From Arthrobacter echini (GTDB taxonomy: Bacteria; Actinomycetota; Actinomycetes; Actinomycetales; Micrococcaceae), in the NCBI RefSeq assembly GCF_008107445.1, contig NZ_VSLD01000004.1:62001-126000 (forward strand): DNA of 64,000 nt, given 5' to 3'. The position numbers and the translations under genes are program-made. The notes beneath the pieces were generated by a model that did not search any database, had not been told where the DNA came from, and was given only the letters and a program-made list of their open reading frames with translations. Positions 1 to 9,330 of the stretch are shown one piece after another (positions within the stretch are counted from its first letter, which is position 1; every line of letters starts with the position of its first letter).

Positions 1-522
1 GTCACGGGCGGGTCCTCGGGAGCTGCAAGCATGAATCGCGCCCTGGCGTCCGCCGTTCCCGATCTCGTGGCGGCGGGGATCCAGGTCCTCCATCTCACCG
101 GCCGGGGCAAACACATTGCCGGAGCGGACGGCACACCCCTCGCCGTGCCCGGCTACCAGCAACTCGAGTTCGTCGACGGCATGGAGCGCGTGTACGCGGC
201 GGCCGATCTGCTGGTGGCCCGCGCCGGCGCAGCGACCGTGAGCGAGATCAGTGCCGTGGGCCTTCCCGCCGTGCTCGTCCCGCTTCCCCACGGCAACGGT
301 GAGCAGCGACTCAACGCCGCCGGACTCGTGGCTGCCGGTGGCGCCGTGCTGGTCGACGACGCGGCCTTCACGCCCGCGTGGATCCGCGGTGAACTCCTGC
401 CGCTGGTGTCCGACGCCGCCCGGTTGCAGGCGATGTCGGCGGCATCCCGCGCGCGCGGGGTGCGCGACGCCGATCGCCGGATGGCGGAGCTCGTCCTCGC
501 CGTCGCGGAGGACCACCGATGA
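1..522 (+). CDS. murG: MurG, C-terminal part (5' end cut by window)
   Basis: The frame is open from base 1, so the gene begins outside the window; 173 C-terminal residues remain. MurG transfers GlcNAc from UDP-GlcNAc to lipid I, giving lipid II on the inner face of the membrane. The fragment opens with the glycosyltransferase signature VTGGSSGA, then has the UDP-GlcNAc-binding region ([23 protein letters not shown], about residues 74-96, shown here only as a landmark split: [10 protein letters not shown] then [13 protein letters not shown]) followed by GNGEQRLNA. This is the standard C-terminal Rossmann half of GT28 enzymes. It overlaps murC by ATGA, indicating translational coupling. The first ATG at 31 is internal, not the start. 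Confidence 0.95.
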   Translation, partial: VTGGSSGAASMNRALASAVPDLVAAGIQVLHLTGRGKHIAGADGTPLAVPGYQQLEFVDGMERVYAAADLLVARAGAATVSEISAVGLPAVLVPLPHGNGEQRLNAAGLVAAGGAVLVDDAAFTPAWIRGELLPLVSDAARLQAMSAASRARGVRDADRRMAELVLAVAEDHR

Positions 523-2021
523 GCACGGACGGCTCACCAGGACAGCACACAGCAGCAGCTACGGAAGTCCCGATGAACACCACCGCACCGGCGCTGGAGG
601 CAGGCCTGACGGAACCGGTCCATTTCATCGGGCTGGGAGGCGCAGGCATGTCCGCGGTGGCCCGCGTCCTCCTGGGCCAGGGGCTGCGGGTCTCGGGGTC
701 CGACGCCGCCGACTCGAAGGGCCTGCGGGCGCTGGCCGCGCTGGGCGCCGACGTCCACCTGGGGCACGCCGCCGACAACGTTCCCGGGGAGGGCACCGTG
801 ATCGTGTCCTCGGCGATCCGTGGGACGAACCCCGAACTGGTCGAGGCGCGCGGCCGCGGCCTGCCCGTGCTCCACCGCTCTGAAGCACTCGCGGCCGCCA
901 TGCACGGGCAGCGGTCGGTCGCAGTCGCGGGGACGCACGGCAAGACGAGCACGACGGCGATGCTCACCGTCCTGCTGCGGCAGGCGGGGTTCGGCCCCTC
1001 CTTCGCGATCGGCGGCGATGTCGCCGCGCTCGGCGTCAACGCGGAGTGGACCGGTGGCGACATCTTCGTCGCGGAGGCGGACGAGTCCGACGGCTCGTTC
1101 CTGAACTACGCACCCCTGATCGCCGTCGTGACGAATGCCGAGGCCGATCATCTGGACCACTACGGCAGCGCCGACGCCGTCCATGCGGCCTTCCGCGACT
1201 TCGCGGACAGTATCGGTGACGGCGGACTCCTGGTGGCGTGCGCCGACGATCCAGGGGCTGCGATGCTCGCCGAGAGGCTTCCGGCGTCGCGCCGCGTCCG
1301 GACCTACGGCTATGGCGAGACGGCGGACGTCAGGATCAGCGGGACGAGATCCGTGGGAAGTACCACCAACAGCGTGCTGTCCTTCTCCATCGACGGGCTC
1401 GACGCCGTCCAGGAGCTCCAGCTCAGCGTCCCGGGCCGGCACAACATCCTCAACGCCGCCGCGGCCTTCACCGTGGCGCTCGAACTAGGGGTGGATCCCG
1501 CCGTCGCTGCGACCGGGCTGGCACTGTTCTCCGGAGCGGCGCGCCGGTTCGAGGCCCGTGGGGAGGCCGACGGCGTCCGCGTGTTCGACGACTATGCGCA
1601 CCATCCCACCGAGGTCCGTGCCGCCCTGACCGCCGCGCGGACCGTCGCGGGGGAGCACCGCGTCCACGTTCTCTTCCAGCCGCACCTGTTCTCGCGCACG
1701 CGCGAGTTCGCTGCCGGGTTCGCCGAGGCCCTGACGCTGGCGGACACCACCACGGTGCTGCCCGTCTACGCGGCCCGGGAGGACCCGGCCGACGACGTGG
1801 GCGGCTGGTCCATCACGGAGCTCATGCCCGCCGGCACCGCGCGCTACGTGGCGGACCCGACGGAGGCACTCCACGCGGTCGTGGGCGGGGCCCGTCCGGG
1901 CGACATCGTCCTCACGGTGGGTGCCGGGGACGTGACCCACCACGGAGGGGAGCTCGTGGCCCTGCTCGCGCGACGCACCGCCGGTCACCGGCCTCCTCCG
2001 GTCACCGGGACCGGGACCTGA
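519..2021 (+). CDS. murC: UDP-N-acetylmuramate--L-alanine ligase
   Basis: MurC adds L-alanine to UDP-MurNAc using ATP, the first step in building the peptidoglycan peptide stem in the cytoplasm. At 500 residues it has the family length. Visible motifs: N-terminal Rossmann [11 protein letters not shown] (about 39-49), Mur-ligase ATP loop GTHGKTSTT (about 138-146), EADESDGSF (about 186-194), and DDYAHHPTE in the C-terminal domain. I take the ATG at 519, which overlaps the murG stop and has GGAGG eight bases before it. The ATG at 573, preceded by GGAAG, would give 482 residues and is a real alternative, because residues 1-20 look unstructured. Confidence 0.96.
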   Translation: MSTDGSPGQHTAAATEVPMNTTAPALEAGLTEPVHFIGLGGAGMSAVARVLLGQGLRVSGSDAADSKGLRALAALGADVHLGHAADNVPGEGTVIVSSAIRGTNPELVEARGRGLPVLHRSEALAAAMHGQRSVAVAGTHGKTSTTAMLTVLLRQAGFGPSFAIGGDVAALGVNAEWTGGDIFVAEADESDGSFLNYAPLIAVVTNAEADHLDHYGSADAVHAAFRDFADSIGDGGLLVACADDPGAAMLAERLPASRRVRTYGYGETADVRISGTRSVGSTTNSVLSFSIDGLDAVQELQLSVPGRHNILNAAAAFTVALELGVDPAVAATGLALFSGAARRFEARGEADGVRVFDDYAHHPTEVRAALTAARTVAGEHRVHVLFQPHLFSRTREFAAGFAEALTLADTTTVLPVYAAREDPADDVGGWSITELMPAGTARYVADPTEALHAVVGGARPGDIVLTVGAGDVTHHGGELVALLARRTAGHRPPPVTGTGT

Positions 2022-2830
2022 TGGCACGGAAGCCACCACGGCCCGCGGGGAGATCCGGCAGCACCCCCGTCCCCGGGCACGTAGTCGGTACCGGCGACGC
2101 GCCGCGGTCGGGGACCGTCCTCGACTTCCCGGGGCCCCGCCGGTCCCACCGCTTCAGGAACACCGTGCTGACACTCGTCTCGCTGGCTGTGGTCCTCGGC
2201 GGCCTGGTGGCGTTCGCCGTCTTCTCCCCGGTGCTCGCGCTGCAGACCATCGTGGTCCAGGGCCAGTCCCTGACCACCGCGGACGAGATCGACGCCGCCC
2301 TCGAGCCGCTGACGGGGACCTCCCTGACGCGGATCTCCCGCGAGGACGTCCTGGAGCTCCTGGCGGACAAGGCGCCGATCGAGGACGTGCGGATCGCCGC
2401 CGAACCGCCCTCCACACTCGTGGTGACGCTCGAGGAGCGCAAGCCCGTGGCCGTGGTGCGCGAGGGCTCCGAGTTCGTCCTCATCGACTCCGCGGGGCAG
2501 CACCTGGCCGGCGTGGCCGATCGCGAGGACGTCGAGCTCCCGCTCATCGACGGTGGGACGGACGCCGCCGACTCGGCGATGTTCTCCGCCATCACCGAGG
2601 TGCTGGCGGAGCTGCCTGATCCGGTCCTGTTCAGGCTCACGAGCGCGTCCGCGGGAAGCGTCGACTCGATCAAGCTGTCCCTCGACGGGGACCGGACGAT
2701 CTTCTGGGGCAGTTCCGAACGCAGCGGGGAGAAGGCGCTCGTGGTGGAGGCCATGCTCGCCATGCCTGCCGGGGACCAGCCCGTCAAGGAGTTCGATGTC
2801 AGCACACCCGACCGTCCGGTCACCCGGTGA
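2021..2830 (+). CDS. ftsQ: Cell division protein FtsQ
   Basis: FtsQ is a bitopic membrane protein of the divisome that bridges early division proteins to FtsL/FtsB and the septal synthase. The 269 residues show a basic, Pro-rich cytoplasmic tail (about 1-48), one transmembrane helix (about 50-70, TVLTLVSLAVVLGG onward), a POTRA domain directly after it (LQTIVVQGQSL to TLEERKPVAVV, about 72-150) and an FtsQ-type beta domain. The ATG shares one base with the murC stop (TGATG), so translation is probably coupled. Sequence identity in FtsQ is low; the call rests on domain order plus position between murC and ftsZ. Confidence 0.93.
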   Translation: MARKPPRPAGRSGSTPVPGHVVGTGDAPRSGTVLDFPGPRRSHRFRNTVLTLVSLAVVLGGLVAFAVFSPVLALQTIVVQGQSLTTADEIDAALEPLTGTSLTRISREDVLELLADKAPIEDVRIAAEPPSTLVVTLEERKPVAVVREGSEFVLIDSAGQHLAGVADREDVELPLIDGGTDAADSAMFSAITEVLAELPDPVLFRLTSASAGSVDSIKLSLDGDRTIFWGSSERSGEKALVVEAMLAMPAGDQPVKEFDVSTPDRPVTR

Positions 2831-2922
2831 ACCCGGTGCGGAGCGGGCGGTCTGGAGCGACACGCAACGCCCGGTTATTGCATCATGGCGCCGACGCACC
2901 TAGCGTCGAACACAGAAGCTAC

Positions 2923-2956
2923 TTGACATAACGTTAACTTTCAACCTGAACGTTAA
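2923..2956 (+). promoter_or_regulatory. Putative ftsZ promoter region with a repeated AACGTTAA
   Basis: This AT-rich island lies in the ftsQ-ftsZ gap. A consensus -35 TTGACA sits at 2923-2928. The octamer AACGTTAA occurs twice, at 2930-2937 and 2949-2956, 19 bases apart. No convincing -10 lies at the ideal spacing, so the exact start point is uncertain. The region lies about 75-105 bases before the ftsZ start. Confidence 0.5.
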
Positions 2957-3029
2957 TGTTATGGGGGCAGACTTGGGCCGAGAATCGGCTCACCGAACAG
3001 CACACAGATTCGAACAAGGGACACAGGAC

Positions 3030-4220
3030 GTGGCAGCACCTCAGAATTACTTGGCCGTCATCAAGGTCGTCGGCATCGGCGGTGGTGGCGTCAACGCCGT
3101 CAACCGCATGATCGAGGTGGGACTCCGTGGCGTGGAGTTCATTGCCATCAACACCGACGCCCAGGCGCTCCTGATGAGCGACGCCGACGTCAAGCTCGAC
3201 GTCGGGCGTGAACTCACGCGCGGTCTCGGAGCCGGAGCGGATCCGGAGGTGGGGCGGCGTGCCGCCGAGGACCACGCCGAGGAGATCGAGGAAGTCATGC
3301 GCGGGGCGGACATGGTCTTCGTCACGGCAGGAGAGGGCGGCGGTACCGGCACCGGTGGCGCGCCCGTCGTCGCCCGCATCGCGCGCTCCCTCGGAGCACT
3401 CACCATCGGCGTGGTCACGCGCCCGTTCACCTTCGAGGGCCGGCGTCGGTCCAATCAGGCCGAGAGCGGGATCGACACCCTCCGCGAGGAGGTCGACACC
3501 CTCATCGTGATCCCGAACGACCGGCTGCTCTCGATCAGTGACCGGAATGTGTCGATGCTCGACGCGTTCCGTTCCGCGGACCAGGTCCTGCTCTCGGGCG
3601 TCCAGGGCATCACCGACCTCATCACCACGCCGGGCCTGATCAACCTCGACTTCGCGGACGTCAAGTCCGTGATGCAGGGGGCAGGATCGGCGCTCATGGG
3701 TATCGGTTCGGCGCGCGGCGAGGACCGGGCCGTCAAGGCCGCCGAACTCGCCATCGCCTCACCGCTGCTCGAGGCGTCGATCGACGGCGCACACGGCGTG
3801 CTGCTGTCCATCCAGGGTGGTTCCGATCTCGGTCTGTTCGAGATCAATGAGGCCGCCCGGCTCGTGCAGGAGGTGGCCCACCCAGAGGCGAACATCATCT
3901 TCGGTGCGGTCATCGACGATGCGCTCGGTGACGAGGCCCGCGTCACGGTCATCGCTGCAGGCTTCGACCAGGTGGATGCCACGTCCCAGCCCGCACCGGC
4001 ACCGGCACCCGCGTCGAGGCCGGCCGTCGCGCCGAGCGTCGGCGCGGACCAGCCGCGTTCGCCCGCTTCGGCGGGCCTCGGTACCTGGTCCGCCCAGCGC
4101 TCGAACGGGCGGGCCGTACCGGCCGACTCGGGCTTCGACGTGGATCTCCCCGCGATCGTGGAGCCCGACCTGTCCGCGGGTCGCTCCGACGACCTCGACG
4201 TCCCCGACTTCCTCAAGTAG
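3030..4220 (+). CDS. ftsZ: Cell division protein FtsZ
   Basis: FtsZ is the tubulin-like GTPase that forms the Z ring. I start it at the GTG at 3030 ([15 protein letters not shown]), preceded by AAGGGA. An ATG at 2961 in the same frame would add 23 atypical residues and overlap the promoter region. The 396-residue product has the N-terminal [13 protein letters not shown] loop, the tubulin signature [10 protein letters not shown] (about 103-112) and the T7 loop [12 protein letters not shown] variable Pro/Ala linker (about 315-345) is followed by a conserved acidic/hydrophobic tail ending [10 protein letters not shown], the peptide that binds SepF and other partners. sepF lies three genes downstream. 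Confidence 0.98.
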   Translation: MAAPQNYLAVIKVVGIGGGGVNAVNRMIEVGLRGVEFIAINTDAQALLMSDADVKLDVGRELTRGLGAGADPEVGRRAAEDHAEEIEEVMRGADMVFVTAGEGGGTGTGGAPVVARIARSLGALTIGVVTRPFTFEGRRRSNQAESGIDTLREEVDTLIVIPNDRLLSISDRNVSMLDAFRSADQVLLSGVQGITDLITTPGLINLDFADVKSVMQGAGSALMGIGSARGEDRAVKAAELAIASPLLEASIDGAHGVLLSIQGGSDLGLFEINEAARLVQEVAHPEANIIFGAVIDDALGDEARVTVIAAGFDQVDATSQPAPAPAPASRPAVAPSVGADQPRSPASAGLGTWSAQRSNGRAVPADSGFDVDLPAIVEPDLSAGRSDDLDVPDFLK

Positions 4221-4223
4221 ATC

Positions 4224-4991
4224 GTGGACACCACGGCCGTGGCCCGGACCTCCCCGTTCCACTGGGACGAGGAGGTCCGGCCCGGGCTGCGGGTAGCCTT
4301 CACCTCCAGCAGTGCCGGGAATCTGGCGCTGCACGTGGGCGACGACGCCGTCGCCGTCCACGGGAATCGCGCACGGCTCGCGGCGTCCATGGGCATCGGG
4401 ACCGGAACGCTGCGGTTCATGAGCCAGACGCACTCGGACCGCGTGGTGGTTCTCCCCGGTGGCGTGCCCGGCAATGCTGCTCCGGCAGGAGTGGCGCCGG
4501 ACGCCGACGGCCTGATCTCCCCGGACGGACACGATCCGCTCGCCGTGCTCGTGGCCGACTGCGTCCCGGTGGTCCTGGCCGACGCCCCTGTCGATGAGGG
4601 CGGATCCGGTGCCACCGCGGTGGTGCACGCCGGTCGCGCCGGCGTGCTGAACGGCATCGTCGGTCATGCCGTGGAGCTCCTGCGGGCCCGCGGCGCCACG
4701 GATCTCATCGCGTGGGTGGGACCGGCCGTGTGCGGATCCTGCTACGAGGTACCCGGGGAGATGATGCGCGGGCTTGCAGCGCTGGTGCCCGAGGCTGCGT
4801 CGCGTACCCGGACCGGGTTACCGGCCCTCGATCTCCCGGCAGCCGTCCGTACACAGCTCCGGCGCGGCGGAGTGGGGGTTGCTCCGGTGCCCGACGCCGC
4901 TGCCTGGTGCACGCTGGAGAATCCCGCCCTGTACTCGCATCGCCGTGCACCCGGCGCCGGACGGATCGCCGGTCTGGTGTGGCGGACGTGA
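4224..4991 (+). CDS. pgeF: Peptidoglycan editing factor PgeF (YfiH, laccase-domain)
   Basis: This 255-residue protein belongs to the YfiH/DUF152 family. The E. coli member removes mis-incorporated residues from UDP-MurNAc precursors; older annotations call it polyphenol oxidase. The His-Cys-His metal ligands are visible in MSQTHSD, ADCVPVVLAD and VVHAGRAG, with GPAVCGSCYEVP following. It starts with GTG three bases after the ftsZ stop, with no clear ribosome site, so it is probably translated by readthrough of ribosomes from ftsZ. It overlaps the next gene by GTGA. Family assignment is firm; substrate is inferred. Confidence 0.92.
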   Translation: MDTTAVARTSPFHWDEEVRPGLRVAFTSSSAGNLALHVGDDAVAVHGNRARLAASMGIGTGTLRFMSQTHSDRVVVLPGGVPGNAAPAGVAPDADGLISPDGHDPLAVLVADCVPVVLADAPVDEGGSGATAVVHAGRAGVLNGIVGHAVELLRARGATDLIAWVGPAVCGSCYEVPGEMMRGLAALVPEAASRTRTGLPALDLPAAVRTQLRRGGVGVAPVPDAAAWCTLENPALYSHRRAPGAGRIAGLVWRT

Positions 4992-5773
4992 CCGGACCCG
5001 GGGATGGCTCCTCCACCCCGTCCGGCGCCGGGGACGGTAGAGCCGGGGACGACAGAGCGCGGGAACTCCGGGGCCGTCTCGACGCCGTGAGGGAGCGGAT
5101 CGCCTCGGCGGCCGGAGCTGCCGGACGCGACGAGCCGCGCCTGATCGTCGTCACCAAGTACTTCCCGGCGTCGGACCTGAGGATCCTGGTCGACCTGGGC
5201 GTCACCGATGTGGGTGAGAACCGTGACCAGGAGGCCTCGGGCAAGGCGGCGGAGCTGGAAGGTCTGCTGACCTGGCACTTCATCGGCCAGCTGCAGACCA
5301 ACAAGGCAAGATCGGTGGTCCGCTACGCGCACAGCGTGCACTCCGTGGACCGGGCGTCCCTGGTGACCGCCCTCGGGAAGGCCGTGGCGGCGGACCGGCA
5401 CGAGCGGGCCGCAGGGGGATCCGGCACGCCTGCTGAGCTCGAGTGTTTCCTCCAGTTCGATCTCGACCGTGCCGCCGTCGCCGGTGGCAGGGGAGGGGCA
5501 CTGCCCGCGGACGCCGTCGCCCTGGCCGAGACCCTCGCGGGCACACCGGGACTCCGCCTCGCGGGAGTCATGGCGGTGGCACCGCTGGGCGCCCCGCCGG
5601 CAGCGGCCTTCGAACAGCTCCGACGGATCTCCGAGACCGTCCGTACCGTCGACGCGGCAGCGACGTCGATCTCGGCGGGCATGAGCGGGGATCTCGAGGA
5701 GGCGGTGGCAGCCGGCACGACACACCTGCGGATCGGTTCTGATGTCCTCGGTCCGCGTCCGGGCGTGGGGTAG
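4988..5773 (+). CDS. YggS-family PLP homeostasis protein
   Basis: Members of this family (YggS, PROSC) bind pyridoxal phosphate and help keep cellular vitamin B6 and amino-acid pools balanced; no catalytic reaction is established. The alanine-racemase N-terminal barrel is recognisable from RLIVVTKYFP, whose Lys forms the PLP Schiff base, then DVGENRDQEA, WHFIGQLQTNKA, and the C-terminal SAGMSGDLEEAVAAGTTHLR with RIGSDVLG phosphate-binding residues. Start is GTG overlapping pgeF by four bases. The first 30 residues are Gly/Asp rich and poorly conserved, so the start could be later. 261 residues. It normally sits between ftsZ and sepF in Gram-positives. Confidence 0.93.
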   Translation: MTGPGDGSSTPSGAGDGRAGDDRARELRGRLDAVRERIASAAGAAGRDEPRLIVVTKYFPASDLRILVDLGVTDVGENRDQEASGKAAELEGLLTWHFIGQLQTNKARSVVRYAHSVHSVDRASLVTALGKAVAADRHERAAGGSGTPAELECFLQFDLDRAAVAGGRGGALPADAVALAETLAGTPGLRLAGVMAVAPLGAPPAAAFEQLRRISETVRTVDAAATSISAGMSGDLEEAVAAGTTHLRIGSDVLGPRPGVG

Positions 5774-5884
5774 CGTCGGGGCGAGAACGGCAGGACCACG
5801 CACACCGGACCTGCCTCGTCCGACACGCCCCAGGACTGCCCCACGCACGATCTCCGTATCCACTCGTCCACGACAGGAGCCACC

Positions 5885-6406
5885 ATGGCCGGCGCACTGC
5901 GCAAGACAATGATCTACCTTGGGCTCGCCGACGGTGATGAGCACTACGAACCCGAAACGAAGACGAAGCACGGCAGGAGCGAGGACTACACGGTGGACTA
6001 CGATCGCGACGAGCGTCATCCCGAGCCCGCGCCGGCCCCCACGCGCATCGCTGCCGTGGAGGAGTACCGCGCTCCCGTCACACCGATCAAGCGCGCGCCG
6101 TCGTCCCGCGACGACTCGACGGCCCTGCGCCAGATCACCACGATCCACCCCCGGTCCTACAACGATGCCAAGCTCATCGGCGAGAGCTTCCGGGACGGGA
6201 TCCCCGTGATCATGAACGTCACCGACATGGCGGAGGCCGACGCGAAGCGCCTCGTCGACTTCTCTGCCGGTCTCGTCTTCGGTCTGCACGGCAGCATCGA
6301 ACGCGTCACCAATAAGGTGTTCCTGCTGTCACCGTCGTATATTGAAGTCCTCGGCGAGGACCTGAAGGCCAGCGAAGGTCAGACCAGCTTCTTCAACCAG
6401 AGCTGA
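5885..6406 (+). CDS. sepF: Cell division protein SepF
   Basis: SepF is a membrane-binding partner of FtsZ that anchors the Z ring in actinobacteria, which lack FtsA. The product (173 residues) has the N-terminal amphipathic membrane-targeting segment ([17 protein letters not shown]), an acidic flexible linker (about 18-80) and the C-terminal SepF core from about 85 ([16 protein letters not shown], then [10 protein letters not shown] and [19 protein letters not shown]). The start has AGGAG six bases upstream. A 111-base gap separates it from yggS, leaving room for its own promoter, but I see no clear hexamers there. Confidence 0.97.
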   Translation: MAGALRKTMIYLGLADGDEHYEPETKTKHGRSEDYTVDYDRDERHPEPAPAPTRIAAVEEYRAPVTPIKRAPSSRDDSTALRQITTIHPRSYNDAKLIGESFRDGIPVIMNVTDMAEADAKRLVDFSAGLVFGLHGSIERVTNKVFLLSPSYIEVLGEDLKASEGQTSFFNQS

Positions 6407-6467
6407 ACCCCGCGGCCCTCCAGGTCGCGTCCGACCCCCCGAAGGCCCGAAGGACTGGAACTGCTCC

Positions 6468-6758
6468 GTGAGTTTGGTATTCGCACTGATCTACCTCGTA
6501 CTGATGCTGTTCCAGCTCGCCCTGATCCTGCGCATCGTCTACGACGCCGTCCAGGGCTTCGCCCGGAGCTGGCGGCCGCAGAAGCTCGCCCTCGTCCTCG
6601 CCTCGGCGGTCTACTCGGTGACGGACCCGCCGATCAAGGTACTGCGTCGGCTGATCCCCCCGTTGCGACTGGGCGGGGTGCAACTGGATCTCGCCTTCCT
6701 CGTGCTGTTCATCGTGGTCCTGATCCTCATGTCCGTCTCGGCCAACCTCGCCGCCTAG
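6468..6758 (+). CDS. YggT family membrane protein
   Basis: A 96-residue integral membrane protein of the YggT family with two predicted transmembrane helices: about residues 3-25 (FALIYLVLMLFQLALILRI) and 70-93 (LDLAFLVLFIVVLILMSV). Between them lies the family motif VYSVTDPPIKVLRRLIPP. The molecular function is unknown; the conserved position between sepF and divIVA suggests a role in septum or cell-pole assembly. It starts with GTG; a weak AAGGA lies about 13 bases upstream. Confidence 0.9.
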   Translation: MSLVFALIYLVLMLFQLALILRIVYDAVQGFARSWRPQKLALVLASAVYSVTDPPIKVLRRLIPPLRLGGVQLDLAFLVLFIVVLILMSVSANLAA

Positions 6759-6905
6759 CGTCCGGTGCCGTTTCATGTTGCAGTTCCGGACCAGCTACGC
6801 TGATTCCCAGCTCGACGCGGGTCAGCAGGCCCGTGTCCACGACCCGATCCCGCAGCAGCGCCCGCTCCTTCCGGCGGACCGGCACTCATCAGAAGAGGTG
6901 ACCAG

Positions 6906-7580
6906 ATGGCATTGACACCAGAAGACGTCGTCAACAAGAGATTCCAGCCCACCAAGTTCCGTGAGGGCTACGACCAGGACGAGGTGGACGATTTCCTCGA
7001 CGAGATCGTCGTGGAACTGCGCCGCCTGAACCAGGAGAACGAGGAGCTGCGCCGCGCCGCGGGCTCCGACTCCGTTGACGGAGCCCGCACCGATACCGGG
7101 ACCGTCCCGGCTCCTGTCGCTGCGAGCCCGCAGACGGCGGACGCCGTGCCAACCGATCCAGCCGCAGGCTCGGACATCGGCACCACGGAGCTCGCGGAGC
7201 CCACGGCGGCCCCGGCGGCTCCTGACGCCCTCGAGAGCGCCCAGGCCCCCGCCCCCACCGACACGGCGGAATCAGCGGCCGGCGTGCTCGCCATGGCGCA
7301 GCGCCTGCACGACGAGTACGTCAACGCGGGCGTGGAGCAGCGCGACAGGATCATCGCCGAAGCACAGCTGGAGGCGACCGACCTCGTCGAGAGCGCCGAG
7401 CACAAGAGCCGCAAGACCCTCGGCGACCTCGAGGAGCACAAGAGTGTCCTCGAGCGGAAGGTGGAGCAGCTCCGCGGCTTCGAACGCGACTACCGCTCGC
7501 GCCTGAAGGACTACATCGAGGGGCAGCTCCGCGATCTCGATGTCACCGGCACGGTCGCCTCGGACACGACGGCGTCCTAG
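6906..7580 (+). CDS. divIVA: DivIVA / Wag31 polar growth protein
   Basis: DivIVA recognises curved membrane and, in actinobacteria, recruits the cell-wall machinery to growing poles. The N-terminal lipid-binding domain is clear (MALTPEDVVNKRFQPTKFRE, then GYDQDEVDDFLDEIV), followed by the first coiled coil to about residue 50. A long Ala/Pro/Thr linker (about 55-120) separates it from a charged C-terminal coiled coil (about 130-205). Length 224, typical of the order. The SD-like GAGGTG lies just before the ATG. Last of the division genes; lspA follows after 133 bases. Confidence 0.96.
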   Translation: MALTPEDVVNKRFQPTKFREGYDQDEVDDFLDEIVVELRRLNQENEELRRAAGSDSVDGARTDTGTVPAPVAASPQTADAVPTDPAAGSDIGTTELAEPTAAPAAPDALESAQAPAPTDTAESAAGVLAMAQRLHDEYVNAGVEQRDRIIAEAQLEATDLVESAEHKSRKTLGDLEEHKSVLERKVEQLRGFERDYRSRLKDYIEGQLRDLDVTGTVASDTTAS

Positions 7581-7713
7581 GCACGTCGATCCGTCCGGAC
7601 CGCAGCGGAAGGGCCGGCCCCGGGGCACCACCCCATGGGTCGGTCCTTCCGCCGTTCCGGCCACCTGCCCGGCCACCCCGGGCCGTGAACGCCGCACCTA
7701 CACCGGAAGAACA

Positions 7714-8367
7714 GTGACCGTGAACCACGCAGAGGAGAATGTCCCGCCGGACGGCGGGAGCGCGCCCGGGGCACACCCAGGGTCGGACGACGTCGGCGCG
7801 ACCACGGCGTCGGGCCGCGACGACGTGAAGCGGTCCCCCCGCTTCGGCATCCTGATGGTCGTCTGCGCCGCCCTGGTCTACGGCCTGGACCAGCTGACCA
7901 AGTGGTGGGTGGTGTCCACCATGACCGAGGGCCAGATCACCCCGGTCCTGCCACCCCTGCTCTCGTGGCGATTCATCCGGAACCCCGGAGCGGCATTCTC
8001 CATCGGCACGGACTACACGTGGGTCTTCACCATCATCATGGTCCTCGTCTCGATCGTGCTCGTGCTGCAGGTCCGCAGGGTGGCCTCCCGACTGTGGGCG
8101 ACAGCCCTCGGACTGGTCCTCGGAGGCGCCCTCGGCAATCTCACCGACAGGCTGTTCAGGGAGCCGTCCTTCGGACAGGGCCAGGTGGTGGACTTCGTGG
8201 CGCTGCCGAATTTCGCGATCTTCAATGTCGCGGATTCCGCCGTCGTCAGCGGTGTGGTGCTCATCGTCATCCTGACCCTGCGCGGGGTCGCCATGGACGG
8301 CACCCGGGACGCGGGCGCAGCCGAAGACGATGCGAGCCCGGGGGAGGGTGCGGATCATGACAGGTGA
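7714..8367 (+). CDS. lspA: Signal peptidase II (lipoprotein signal peptidase)
   Basis: LspA cleaves signal peptides from diacylglyceryl-modified prolipoproteins in the membrane. The core is recognisable by four hydrophobic helices, [14 protein letters not shown], and the two catalytic aspartate motifs GNLTDRLF and FNVADSAV (about residues 148 and 171). The 217-residue product is longer than usual because of a roughly 45-residue hydrophilic N-terminal extension and an acidic tail. Start choice: GTG at 7714 or 7720, both near GGAAG at 7705-7709; the spacing of the second (10 bases) is slightly better. It overlaps rluD by 11 bases. Confidence 0.95.
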   Translation: MTVNHAEENVPPDGGSAPGAHPGSDDVGATTASGRDDVKRSPRFGILMVVCAALVYGLDQLTKWWVVSTMTEGQITPVLPPLLSWRFIRNPGAAFSIGTDYTWVFTIIMVLVSIVLVLQVRRVASRLWATALGLVLGGALGNLTDRLFREPSFGQGQVVDFVALPNFAIFNVADSAVVSGVVLIVILTLRGVAMDGTRDAGAAEDDASPGEGADHDR

Positions 8368-9292
8368 CCACCAGGAGATCGTGATCGCTGAGGAGGACAG
8401 CGGTCAGCGCCTCGACGCGGTGCTCGCACGCCGGCTCGGAGTCTCCCGCTCCGCGGTCGCCCAGTGGTGCGCCGACGGGCGCGTCCGACGCTCGGGCGCG
8501 AACCTCGCCAAATCGGACCGCGCCAGGACCGGGGACCGGCTGGAGGTCGCCCTACCGGACCCCGCGGACGGACACCGGGTCATCCCGGAGGCCGTGGACG
8601 GTATGGGGATCCTGCTCGACGACGAGGATTTCGTCGTCGTGGACAAGCCCGTCGGGGTGGCGGCCCATCCCTCGCCGGGCTGGGTCGGCCCCACCGTCGT
8701 CGGCGCCCTCGCCGCCGCCGGCTACCGGATCTCCACGTCCGGGGCGCCGGAGCGGGTCGGGATCGTCCACCGGCTCGACGTCGGCACCTCGGGCGCGATG
8801 GTCGTCGCCAAGACCGAGCCCGCCTACACGGCCCTGAAGCGGGCGTTCAAGGAGCGTTCTGTCGAGAAGGTGTACCACGCCGTGGTGCAGGGCCTCCCCG
8901 ATCCGCTCAGCGGCACGATCGACGCGCCCATCGGCCGGCACCCCCACCACGAGTGGCGCTTCGCCGTCCTGGAGGGCGGGCGCGAGTCGCGGACCCACTA
9001 CGAGGTGCTGGAGGCCTTCGGGCGGGCCAGCCTCGTGGAGGTGCACCTGGAGACCGGCAGGACCCACCAGATCCGCGTGCACTTCTCGGCGCTCCGGCAC
9101 CCCTGCGCCGGCGATCTGACCTACGGGGCCGATCCGCGGCTCGCCGCCGAGCTGGGGCTGACCCGGCAGTGGCTGCACGCCCACCAGCTCGGCTTCGCGC
9201 ACCCCCGGACCGGGGAGCAGGTCCAGGTGACCAGCGGCTACCCGGTGGATCTCGCCTATGCGCTCATGGCACTGTCCGAGGGCCTCGTCTGA
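8357..9292 (+). CDS. rluD: RluA/RluD-family rRNA pseudouridine synthase
   Basis: The 311-residue product pairs an N-terminal S4 RNA-binding domain (about 9-75, [19 protein letters not shown]) with a RluA-type pseudouridine synthase domain. The catalytic motif is [11 protein letters not shown] (Asp is the nucleophile), followed by [19 protein letters not shown] and [10 protein letters not shown]. By homology it modifies helix 69 of 23S rRNA (RluD), though other RluA-family targets are possible. ATG at 8357 has GGAGGG eight bases upstream and overlaps the end of lspA. Confidence 0.93.
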   Translation: MTGDHQEIVIAEEDSGQRLDAVLARRLGVSRSAVAQWCADGRVRRSGANLAKSDRARTGDRLEVALPDPADGHRVIPEAVDGMGILLDDEDFVVVDKPVGVAAHPSPGWVGPTVVGALAAAGYRISTSGAPERVGIVHRLDVGTSGAMVVAKTEPAYTALKRAFKERSVEKVYHAVVQGLPDPLSGTIDAPIGRHPHHEWRFAVLEGGRESRTHYEVLEAFGRASLVEVHLETGRTHQIRVHFSALRHPCAGDLTYGADPRLAAELGLTRQWLHAHQLGFAHPRTGEQVQVTSGYPVDLAYALMALSEGLV

Positions 9293-9318
9293 GGCACCGT
9301 CCGACGACCGCGGAGCAC

Positions 9319-9324
9319 TAGACT
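9319..9324 (+). promoter_or_regulatory. -10 hexamer of a probable leaderless dnaE promoter
   Basis: TAGACT ends six bases before the dnaE GTG, so transcription would begin at the start codon itself. There is no Shine-Dalgarno sequence before dnaE, which agrees. Confidence 0.6.
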
Positions 9325-9330
9325 TGCCAG

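Noticed and set aside
2961-3029. ATG start for ftsZ at 2961
   Set aside because: Adds 23 atypical residues inside the promoter island; the GTG at 3030 has AAGGGA and fits FtsZ length.
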